Positions 1-5,806 of a stretch of DNA of 5,806 nt are shown here, piece by piece (position 1 is the stretch's first letter; every line of letters starts with the position of its first letter). The translations under genes and the position numbers were made by a program. This DNA comes from SLRI01 sp964576715 (lineage in GTDB: Bacteria; Pseudomonadota; Alphaproteobacteria; Geminicoccales; Geminicoccaceae), in the NCBI GenBank assembly GCA_964576715.1, contig CAZNWE010000138.1, positions 1-5,806 on the forward strand, written 5' to 3'. The notes under the pieces are model-generated. The model did not search any database and was not told where the DNA came from. It worked only from the letters and a program-made list of their open reading frames with translations.

Positions 1-161
1 GGCGCGACGCGCAGTTCGACACGATCCGTCTCGCCTTCGTCAAGATCGCCGCCCGCGTCACCGAACTCGTCACCCGCATCAAGGTCTCGCTGCCGTCGAG
101 CTACCCCTACAAGAAAAGCCTCGCCCGCTTCACCGGCCGGGCCCTCGCCCTGCCGCCATAG
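1..161 (+). CDS. IS1380-like transposase, C-terminal fragment (5' end outside window)
   Basis: The frame starting at base 3 is open from the window edge to TAG at 159-161 and gives 52 residues, beginning RDAQFDTIRLAFVKIAARV and ending SLARFTGRALALPP. The pattern of QFDTxRL, KIAARV, a TRIKVSLPSSYPY block and a terminal ALPP is what I recognise as the tail of IS1380-family (DDE group 1) transposases, which cut and paste DNA with an RNase H-like DDE domain. The catalytic residues lie upstream of the window, so whether the enzyme is intact cannot be judged. The gene points toward pstS, and its stop lies about 240 bases upstream of the pstS start. Assignment to a transposase is fairly sure; the exact IS family rests on recall of the tail sequence. 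Confidence 0.8.
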   Translation, partial: RDAQFDTIRLAFVKIAARVTELVTRIKVSLPSSYPYKKSLARFTGRALALPP

Positions 162-165
162 TCGC

Positions 166-182
166 CGGGGCGAAGTGCCCCG
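166..182 (+). other. Short GC hairpin just after the transposase stop
   Basis: CGGGGC (166-171) can pair with GCCCCG (177-182) around a five-base GAAGT loop, giving a perfect 6-bp stem 4 bases after the transposase TAG. No T-run follows, so it is not a standard intrinsic terminator. It could protect the transcript end or be chance in GC-rich DNA. Confidence 0.3.
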
Positions 183-307
183 ATCGAGCCTATCCAGTCC
201 ACCGCCAACGCCGTCATCGAAGACCGAAACCGCGCACCGAGCGCCAACCTTACCCACGCCCGATCGCAGACGCGAAATTGCCCTCATGAATAAAGCGGGC
301 TAACGGG

Positions 308-347
308 CCATGATAAAACTGTCACACTCTCCTCATAAAAGCCTCAT
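308..347 (+). promoter_or_regulatory. Candidate Pho box array (PhoB-binding) upstream of pstS
   Basis: Four 7-base units are spaced exactly 11 bases apart: CCATGAT (308), CTGTCAC (319), TCCTCAT (330) and GCCTCAT (341). They are separated by AAAA, ACTC and AAAA. PhoB recognises direct repeats of CTGTCAT with 4-base AT-rich spacers, so the period, the spacers and the conserved T-C-A in units 2-4 fit. The unit at 319 matches six of seven consensus bases; the others match four. The position 58-97 bases before the pstS ATG is appropriate for activation of the operon under phosphate starvation. I could not assign a convincing -10 hexamer; TAAAAC at 372-377 is one weak option. Confidence 0.6.
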
Positions 348-393
348 TGAAGGGCGGCAATCAGAGTTCGCTAAAACGACCGCAACTGTCCAG

Positions 394-399
394 AGGAGG
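394..399 (+). promoter_or_regulatory. Strong ribosome binding site for pstS
   Basis: AGGAGG lies five bases before ATG 405. It is the best Shine-Dalgarno match in the operon and fixes the pstS start. The pstC start by contrast has only a weak GAGACGGTGA leader, which suits higher production of the binding protein than of the permease. Confidence 0.8.
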
Positions 400-404
400 A
401 CGCC

Positions 405-1433
405 ATGAAACATCTTCTGATCAGCGCATCCGCGCTCGCCCTCGTCGCCGTCGCCGGCACCGCCCAGGCGCGCGACCAGATCAGCATCGTCGGCTCGTCG
501 ACCGTGTTCCCTTACACCCAGGCCGTGGCCGAGCAATTCTCGGCGATGACCGGCGCCCCCTCCCCGGTGGTCGAATCGACCGGCACCGGCGGCGGCATGC
601 AGATCTTCTGCCAGGGCATCGGCGAGAGCCACCCCGACATCACTGGCGCCTCGCGTGCCATGAAGGCGTCCGAGTACGAGCTCTGTGTCAGCAATGGTGT
701 GACCGACGTCACCGAGGTGCTCCTCGGCTTCGACGGCCTGTCGCTCGCCACATCGCAGGACGGCCCCGATGCCGACTTTACCAAGGCGCAGATTTTCCAG
801 GCCTTGGCCGCCGAGGTCGAGGTCGACGGCGCGGTCGTCGCCAACCCCTTCACCAACTGGAGCCAGATCGACCCGTCCCTGCCCGACGAGCCGATCCTGG
901 TCTATGGCCCGCCCCCGACCTCGGGCACCCGCGACGCCTGGGTCGAGCTGGTCATGGAAGAGGGCTGCGCCGAGTTCGAGGCGATCGCCGCCCTCGACGA
1001 GAACCGCCACGACGAGGTCTGCCAGCGCATGCGCACCGACGGCCCGTTCGTCGAGGCCGGCGAGAACGACAACCTGATCGTCCAGCGCCTGACCAGCGAC
1101 CCCAAGGCCTTTGGCATCTTCGGCTACTCGTTCCTCTACGAGAACCAGGACAGCCTCAAAGGTGCCGCCATCGGCGGTGTGCAGCCGAGTGCAGCCACCG
1201 TCGAGACCGGCGAGTACGGCGTCTCGCGGCCGCTCTTCTTCTACATCAAGAATGCGCATCGCGGTGCGATCCCCAACCTCGCCGAGTTCGTCGAGGAATA
1301 TGTGAGCGAGGCATCGATGGGCCCCGGCGGTTACCTCCAGGAGCGTGGCCTCGTGCCGCTCGACGACGAGCGCCGCAAGGCCGTCCAGGATGCCGCGATG
1401 GCCGGCACGACCATGGAAGCCCCGGCCAGCTGA
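405..1433 (+). CDS. pstS: Phosphate ABC transporter periplasmic binding protein PstS
   Basis: This 342-residue protein binds inorganic phosphate in the periplasm and delivers it to PstC/PstA. A Sec signal peptide is clear: MKHLL, a hydrophobic Ala/Leu/Val stretch, then AQA at 20-22, with cleavage likely before Arg23. Family signatures follow: GSSTVFPYT at 30-38 just inside the mature protein, STGTGGGM at 58-65, DITGASRAMK at 78-87 and SGTRDAW at 173-179; in this family the Ser/Thr, Arg and Asp residues of these loops hydrogen-bond phosphate. Exactly four cysteines occur (69, 94, 188, 206), so two disulfides are possible in the periplasm. The start is fixed by AGGAGG at 394-399. It is the first gene of the operon, downstream of the Pho box array and upstream of an attenuator-like hairpin. 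Length is normal for the family. The annotation is secure. Confidence 0.95.
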   Translation: MKHLLISASALALVAVAGTAQARDQISIVGSSTVFPYTQAVAEQFSAMTGAPSPVVESTGTGGGMQIFCQGIGESHPDITGASRAMKASEYELCVSNGVTDVTEVLLGFDGLSLATSQDGPDADFTKAQIFQALAAEVEVDGAVVANPFTNWSQIDPSLPDEPILVYGPPPTSGTRDAWVELVMEEGCAEFEAIAALDENRHDEVCQRMRTDGPFVEAGENDNLIVQRLTSDPKAFGIFGYSFLYENQDSLKGAAIGGVQPSAATVETGEYGVSRPLFFYIKNAHRGAIPNLAEFVEEYVSEASMGPGGYLQERGLVPLDDERRKAVQDAAMAGTTMEAPAS

Positions 1434-1456
1434 GGCCGCTCGGCTGACCGATTGGC

Positions 1457-1498
1457 TGGTGGCGACCCGCTGCGGCGGCTCGCCACCATCTGTTTTTT
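1457..1498 (+). terminator. Intrinsic terminator or attenuator between pstS and pstC
   Basis: TGGTGGCGA (1457-1465) pairs perfectly with TCGCCACCA (1480-1488). The 14-base interior can itself fold, with CCGC (1467-1470) facing GCGG (1472-1475) in part. A run of six T follows at 1493-1498, four bases after the stem. The T-run is slightly displaced from the stem, so termination may be partial. Placed after the binding-protein gene, such a structure would let pstS messenger outnumber that of the membrane genes, and it would also protect the pstS 3' end. Confidence 0.7.
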
Positions 1499-1524
1499 CG
1501 ACCGCTGCCCAACCGAGACGGTGA

Positions 1525-2910
1525 ATGACCCAGTCGCAGGTGATCCCCATCCTGATCGTTCTCTCCGTCGTCGGCTTTTATCTCGGCCGCCAGCGAGCGA
1601 ACGCGCTCAGAGACGATAGCGCCAACGGTGGGCTCGCCACCTTGCCGAAATATTACGGCTACTACGTGGCCTTGATCGCCGGGCTGCCGGCGTTCGTGAT
1701 TTTCGTCGCCGGCATTCTGTTCCAGGGCAGCTTCATCGACTGGCTGCTGCTCAATCACGTCCCGGCCGAGATGACCACCGACATTTCGGCGGCCGAGCGC
1801 AACCTCTTGCTTTCCAGCATTCGCAACGTCGCGCGCGGCACCACCTTCGGCACCCCGCCACCCGAGATCCTGGCCGCTGCCCAGAGCTTTGCGACCTACC
1901 AGACGATCGTCCGCTTTTCGGTGATCGCGTCTTCGCTCGCCCTGGCCGTCGCCGGGCTGGCCTGGGCGCGCTCACGCATCGCCCCCGCCTTTCGCGCCCG
2001 TCATCAGGTCGAGGGCATCATCTTCGGCCTCATCGTCCTGGCCTCGCTGGTCGCCATCATCACCACGCTCGGCATCCTCGTCTCGCTGATCTACGAGAGC
2101 TGGCGCTTCTTCGAACGGGTGCCCGTCGCCGAGTTCCTCTTCGGCCTGAACTGGGAGCCGCAGATCGCCATACGCGAGGACCAGGTCGCCGGGCTCGGGT
2201 CGTTCGGTGCTGTTCCGGTCTTCTGGGGAACCATCGTCGTCAGTATCTGTGCCATGTTCGTCGCCGTGCCGATCGGCCTGCTGGCTGCCATCTACACCGC
2301 CGAGTACGCGACCCAGCCGGTGCGCGCGACGATCAAGCCGGTGCTCGAAGTCCTCGCCGGCATCCCGACCATCGTCTACGGCTTCTTCGCGGTGATCACC
2401 GTCTCGCCCGCCTTGCGCAACCTCGGGGCCACGCTCGGCATCGAGGTGGCACCCACCGCCGCCATCGTCGCCGGCGGGGTGATGGGCATCATGCTGATCC
2501 CCTTCGTCTCGTCCTTCGCCGACGACGCCTTGAACGCCGTGCCACAGTCGCTCCGCGACGGTTCGGCCGCCCTGGGGGCGACCAAGTCCGAGACCATCCG
2601 CCAAGTGCTGCTGCCGGCAGCCTTGCCCGGCATCATGGGCGGCGTGTTGCTGGCCTTGAGCCGGGCGATCGGCGAGACGATGATCGTGGTGATGGCCGCT
2701 GGCCTTACCGCCAACCTGACCTTGAACCCGCTCGAGGGCGTCACCACGACGACGGTCCAGATCGTGACCCTGCTTATCGGCGACACCGAGTTCGACAGCC
2801 CGAAGACCTTGGCCGCCTTCGGGCTCGGTCTCGTCCTCTTCCTCTCGACCCTCATGCTGAACGTCCTCGCCCTTGGCATCGTCAAGAAATATCGAGAGCA
2901 ATATGATTGA
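1525..2910 (+). CDS. pstC: Phosphate ABC transporter permease PstC (long form)
   Basis: This 461-residue inner-membrane protein forms, with PstA, the phosphate channel. Hydrophobic segments are visible at about 7-20, 47-67, 131-148, 164-190, 232-259, 272-294, 311-331, 363-393 and 430-451. The C-terminal half is the binding-protein-dependent permease domain, with GIPTIVYGFF at 279-288 and the cytoplasmic EAA loop around 345-370 (SAALGATKSETIRQ then LLPAALPGIMGG), which docks on PstB. The first 160 or so residues are an extra region with three membrane segments, as in the long alphaproteobacterial PstC type; E. coli PstC is about 320 residues. ATG 1525 has only a weak Shine-Dalgarno, and the gene follows the hairpin at 1457-1498. 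Its last 8 bases overlap pstA. Function is secure; the topology of the N-terminal region is inferred. Confidence 0.94.
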   Translation: MTQSQVIPILIVLSVVGFYLGRQRANALRDDSANGGLATLPKYYGYYVALIAGLPAFVIFVAGILFQGSFIDWLLLNHVPAEMTTDISAAERNLLLSSIRNVARGTTFGTPPPEILAAAQSFATYQTIVRFSVIASSLALAVAGLAWARSRIAPAFRARHQVEGIIFGLIVLASLVAIITTLGILVSLIYESWRFFERVPVAEFLFGLNWEPQIAIREDQVAGLGSFGAVPVFWGTIVVSICAMFVAVPIGLLAAIYTAEYATQPVRATIKPVLEVLAGIPTIVYGFFAVITVSPALRNLGATLGIEVAPTAAIVAGGVMGIMLIPFVSSFADDALNAVPQSLRDGSAALGATKSETIRQVLLPAALPGIMGGVLLALSRAIGETMIVVMAAGLTANLTLNPLEGVTTTTVQIVTLLIGDTEFDSPKTLAAFGLGLVLFLSTLMLNVLALGIVKKYREQYD

Positions 2911-4212
2911 TACGGAACGCCTGCCCCCCAACCCCGCGACGGACGCCGAAATCGACAACAACTGGGCCAAGTCGGCGGCGGCCCAGGAACGGCTGCGCCA
3001 GCGGCGCCGCGCCGACACCCGACTCTGGCTTTTGGGCATTGGTGCCGTGGTGATCGCCATGGGCTTGCTCGCCATCCTCCTGAGCTCCATCATCGTCGCG
3101 TCGTGGACGGCCTGGACGCAGACCTCGATACGGCTCGACATCGCCATCCCGGCCGACGCCGTCGACCGCGAGAACCCCTTCCGTGCCCGCTATTCCGGCT
3201 TCGTCGATCAGGCGCTTTCCGACCTCTTCCCTGATGTCGACACGCCCGAAGAGCAGCGGCTGATGCGCTCCATGGCGAGCAATGGGGCGCAGTTCTTCAT
3301 CCGCGACCGGGTGGTCGCCAATCCCGACCTGATCGGTGACACTTTCTCCATCTGGGTGCCATCATCCGACCGTATCGACCAGCTGCACAAAGGGGTCGTC
3401 GACCGCGACCTGCCGCCCAGCCGCCGCAATGTCACCGACAGCCAGATCGCCATTTACGACCGGCTGGTCGAGGACGGTCGTCTGCGCTCGACCTTCAACT
3501 GGACGCTCTTCACGCAAGCCGACAGCCGCTTTCCCGAGCTCGCCGGCCTCAAGGGAGCGCTCTGGGGCTCGTTCTACCTGCTCCTCGTCTGCTTTTTGAT
3601 CAGCTTTCCAACAGGCATCGCGGCTGCCATCTACCTCGAGGAGTTCGCCCCCAAGAACCGCCTCACCGACCTTATTGAGGTCAACATCAACAATTTGGCC
3701 GCCGTCCCCTCGATCGTCTTCGGCCTTTTGGGCCTTGCCGTCTTCCTTCAGATCTTCGGCCTGCCGCGCTCCGCCCCGCTCGTCGGCGGCATGGTGCTGT
3801 CGCTGATGACCTTGCCGACCATCATCATCGCCACCCGTTCGGCCTTGAAACAGGTGCCACCCTCGATCCGCGAAGCCGCCCTCGGCGTCGGCGCCTCCAG
3901 GCTGCAGACCGTCACCCATCACGTCCTGCCAGTGGCCATGCCGGGCATCCTGACCGGCACGATCATCGGTCTCGCCCAGGCCCTGGGTGAGACAGCACCC
4001 TTGCTCTTGATCGGCATGAACGCCTTCATCACCGCCGCCCCCGAGAGCATGCTGGCACCGTCCACAGCCCTGCCGACGCAGATTTTCATCTGGTTCGACA
4101 GCCCCGAGCGCGGCTTCGTCGCCCGCACCAGTGCCGCGATCATCGTGCTGCTCGGCTTCATGATCCTGATGAACGCGACCGCCGTCTTCCTCCGTCAGAG
4201 GTTCCAAACCAA

Positions 4213-4219
<7 letters not shown>
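2903..4219 (+). CDS. pstA: Phosphate ABC transporter permease PstA (long form)
   Basis: This is the second channel subunit, 438 residues from ATG 2903. That start is preferred over an in-frame TTG at 2873 because it gives the short 8-base overlap with pstC typical of translational coupling. A charged cytoplasmic N-terminus leads to a membrane segment at about 41-68. A hydrophilic domain of about 145 residues follows (roughly 70-215), predicted periplasmic and matching the extra N-terminal region (DUF3333 type, by recall) of alphaproteobacterial PstA. The permease core has segments near 217-244, 259-286, 294-311, 342-372 and 410-431. The EAA loop is at 323-350, with REAALGVGASRLQTVTHHV followed by LPVAMPGIL, and GETAPLLL follows at 362-369. 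The 3' end overlaps pstB by 7 bases. No sign of damage. Confidence 0.94.
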
Positions 4220-5049
<830 letters not shown>

Positions 5050-5062
5050 GGGAACACGGATC

Positions 5063-5182
5063 ATGGACAACCCCACCGAGGCCATGCAGCGCAAGCACAC
5101 GGTCAAATCGTTCGACGAGGATCTCGGCGATCTCACCCGGCTCATCGTCCAGATGGGGGCCCATGCCGAACGAGGGGCTTAA
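5063..5182 (+). pseudogene. phoU: Truncated PhoU, N-terminal fragment only
   Basis: ATG 5063 follows pstB by 13 bases, with GAGGGAA (5048-5054) as ribosome binding site. It encodes 39 residues. HTVKSFDEDLGDL at 12-24 and LIVQMGAHAE at 27-36 match the start of PhoU, the dimeric three-helix-bundle regulator that normally couples Pst to PhoR/PhoB control. PhoU is usually about 220-240 residues; here family similarity ends at Glu36, followed by RGA and TAA 5180-5182. The stop falls at the edge of the palindromic repeat at 5179-5202. No PhoU-like sequence follows in any frame up to the window end, so this is not a simple frameshift. Insertion, deletion or recombination at about 5170-5173 is inferred; an assembly join is an alternative. 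A 39-residue peptide would lack almost the whole fold. Confidence 0.85.
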
Positions 5183-5202
5183 GGGGACACGTCCCTTTTT
5201 AA
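5179..5202. repeat. Imperfect palindromic repeat at the phoU breakpoint
   Basis: TTAAGGGGAC (5179-5188) and GTCCCTTTTTAA (5191-5202) form an imperfect palindrome around AC. The innermost pairing is GGGAC with GTCCC, extended by AAG with TTT (one G-T mismatch), and both ends are TTAA. The two-base centre makes it a DNA palindrome rather than a good RNA terminator, although a T-run (5196-5200) is present. It resembles the GGGGAC/GTCCCC palindromes that I associate with dispersed REP-like elements in proteobacteria; that link is recall, not demonstrated. No second copy occurs in this window. Confidence 0.5.
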
Positions 5203-5243
5203 TGATTCGGCCTCACCTCACAGTACCCGGCTATGGTAGCGGG

Positions 5244-5272
5244 GCGACAACGATCGGCTGGCGGGCTATCAT
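5244..5272 (+). promoter_or_regulatory. Candidate sigma-70-type promoter for the nucleotidyltransferase gene
   Basis: GCGACA (5244-5249) matches four of six bases of the -35 consensus and TATCAT (5267-5272) five of six of the -10, with a 17-base spacer. Transcription would begin near 5279, leaving a leader of about 17 bases before ATG 5296. It is the only plausible promoter I see in the 113 bases between the repeat and the gene. Confidence 0.35.
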
Positions 5273-5295
5273 CTGACCGGGAAACCGCTGGAAAA

Positions 5296-5595
5296 ATGAT
5301 GACCGCGACCACACGGGACGACCCAAGTTGCCGCCGGGTGCGGCTTTTAGACTTGGCCGCGCGACACGGGGCGTTGCGGCTGCGAGTGTTCGGCTCGGTG
5401 GCGCGTGGTGCTGCAACGGCCGGCAGTGACATCGACTTTCTGGTCGAGATGAGTCCTGGGCGCAGCCTCCTCGATCTCGGCGCCCTGCAGACGGCGCTCA
5501 GCCAAGAGCTCGGCCGAGAAGTCGATGTCATCAGCGAAGGCGGTCTCCGACCGCCACGCCCCGAGCGGATTCTGGCGGAGGCACAGCGCCTTTGA
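5296..5595 (+). CDS. MntA-like nucleotidyltransferase (antitoxin of an MNT/HepT module)
   Basis: This 99-residue protein has the minimal nucleotidyltransferase fold. Gly33-Ser34, ten residues, then Asp45-Ile-Asp47 form the GSX10DXD motif (GSVARG at 33-38, SDIDFLVE at 44-51), and Asp77 in REVDVI is the probable third metal ligand. In the characterised MntA/HepT pair of Shewanella oneidensis, the MNT protein adds AMP to the HepT toxin and silences it. ATG 5296 (Met-Met) is chosen over an upstream ATG at 5233 because the added 21 residues do not look like the family and would overlap the candidate promoter. The Shine-Dalgarno is weak. All catalytic residues are kept, so it may be active. Its stop overlaps the downstream hepT-like start by 4 bases. 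A TTA leucine codon occurs here, while I saw none in the pst genes, hinting at a separate origin. Confidence 0.82.
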   Translation: MMTATTRDDPSCRRVRLLDLAARHGALRLRVFGSVARGAATAGSDIDFLVEMSPGRSLLDLGALQTALSQELGREVDVISEGGLRPPRPERILAEAQRL

Positions 5596-5771
5596 GAGGC
5601 GACGACGACGGCCTGCAAGACATGCTGGACGCCATTGCCGCCATTCGGCGACACACGCAGGGTGGCCTCGCCACTTACGATCGAGACGAGTGCCGGGGCT
5701 TCGGACGACACCTGCCTTCCCAACGACGGGCGCCAGCGTATCCCGTCCCAGGTACCCCCACGACCCGTTAA
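5592..5771 (+). pseudogene. Truncated HepT-like (DUF86) toxin, N-terminal fragment
   Basis: A TTG start at 5592 overlaps the antitoxin stop (TTGA), a spacing typical of this gene pair. The 59-residue frame opens with LQDMLDAIAAIRRHTQGG at 8-25, then LATYDRDE at 26-33, which fits the first helices of HepT (usual form DxLEAIxxIxxYT, then a Phe/Tyr-Asp-Glu region). After Glu33 the frame becomes a Pro/Arg-rich tail unlike HepT and stops at TAA 5769-5771. HepT is normally about 110-140 residues, with its RX4-6HXY RNase motif near the C-terminus; that part is absent here. I checked the other two forward frames after 5690 and saw no continuation, so deletion or recombination fits better than a point frameshift. 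The family call rests on a short segment plus the neighbour. Confidence 0.6.
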
Positions 5772-5806
5772 CACTTCCGCCCGAACCGCCGCCAGCCCAA
5801 AGGACC
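5691..5806. other. Unassigned sequence after the hepT-like breakpoint
   Basis: From about 5691 to the window edge I see no recognisable coding signature on either strand, no hairpin with a T-run and no match to the rest of the window. The hepT-like frame runs through it as far as 5771, but the translated tail is low-complexity and rich in Pro and Arg. It may be the edge of another rearranged segment. Confidence 0.4.

Larger units (their letters stand above)
1..303 (+). mobile_element. Right-hand portion of an IS1380-like insertion sequence
   Basis: The element includes the transposase tail and about 140 noncoding bases after its stop. The sequence TGAATAAAGCGGGCTAA (287-303), read in reverse as TTAGCCCGCTTTATTCA, resembles the terminal inverted repeat that I associate with IS1380-type elements (AGCCCGC followed by an AT-rich stretch and TCATGA). 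I therefore place the right end at roughly 300-306. The left end is outside the window, so neither the inverted repeat nor a target-site duplication can be confirmed. The exact boundary is uncertain by several bases. Confidence 0.55.

Noticed and set aside
282..336. CCTCAT near the IS end (282-287) as a further Pho box unit
   Set aside because: Its distance to the array is not a multiple of 11 bases and it lies within the putative IS terminus, so chance similarity is more likely.
347..1447. A 366-codon open frame on the plus strand in another frame of pstS
   Set aside because: Its product is dominated by Arg, Pro and Gly, as expected of a shifted frame in GC-rich DNA, and it has no recognisable domain.
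333..1550. A 405-codon open frame on the minus strand covering pstS
   Set aside because: It mirrors pstS in a GC-rich gene where antisense frames stay open. Its translation is Gly/Ala/Arg/Asp-rich without any family motif, and pstS has a signal peptide, motifs and a ribosome site.
2873..2902. TTG start extending PstA by 10 residues
   Set aside because: ATG 2903 gives a short coupled overlap with pstC and an ordinary N-terminus; the TTG has no better ribosome site.
1972..3147. Long minus-strand open frame opposite pstC and the start of pstA
   Set aside because: It spans two well-supported overlapping genes and has a low-complexity, Asp/Gly/His-rich composition; it is a shadow of pstC codon bias.
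5181..5200. Intrinsic terminator for the pst transcript at the palindrome
   Set aside because: The arms meet with only two central bases, so an RNA hairpin would have to lose its inner pairs, and the T-run is itself part of the arm. Weak termination remains possible but I do not call it.
5199..5774. A 191-codon minus-strand open frame opposite the MNT/HepT region
   Set aside because: It starts and ends inside rearranged DNA, is Arg/Ser/Pro-rich and shows no motif, whereas the plus strand carries an exact GSX10DXD nucleotidyltransferase signature.

Overview
The window carries a high-affinity phosphate uptake operon, pstS-pstC-pstA-pstB, on the + strand, followed by a phoU gene cut off after about 36 codons. 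The GC-rich DNA, long PstC and PstA proteins with extra N-terminal regions, and a Pho-box-like promoter array suggest an alphaproteobacterium, possibly of the Rhodospirillales type. That assignment is an inference from protein style; there is no rRNA or other marker here.

Layout. Positions 1-161 encode the C-terminal end of an IS1380-like transposase, and the rest of that element runs to about 303. Directly beside it, at 308-347, lie four 11-bp units resembling PhoB-binding half-sites, then a strong Shine-Dalgarno sequence and pstS (405-1433). A 9-bp hairpin with a T-run at 1457-1498 separates pstS from pstC and probably attenuates transcription. The genes pstC (1525-2910), pstA (2903-4219) and pstB (4213-5049) overlap each other by 8 and 7 bases, so they are probably translationally coupled. 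The phoU start at 5063 follows 13 bases after pstB, but its frame leaves the PhoU family near 5170 and stops at 5180-5182, inside a palindromic repeat at 5179-5202.

Right flank. After the repeat comes a candidate promoter, then an intact MntA-like nucleotidyltransferase antitoxin gene (5296-5595). It overlaps by 4 bases a HepT-like toxin gene starting at TTG 5592. The toxin frame keeps about 33 family residues and then diverges, so the catalytic C-terminal part of HepT is missing. The last 116 bases show nothing recognisable.

How it works together. PstS captures periplasmic phosphate, PstC and PstA form the inner-membrane channel, and PstB drives import with ATP. PhoU normally links the transporter to the PhoR/PhoB signalling system, so its loss is the main biological anomaly. 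The operon is framed by an insertion sequence on the left and rearranged DNA (repeat plus toxin-antitoxin remnant) on the right. I see no clear undescribed system. The most notable points are the broken phoU beside an intact pst operon and the IS end abutting the Pho box array.
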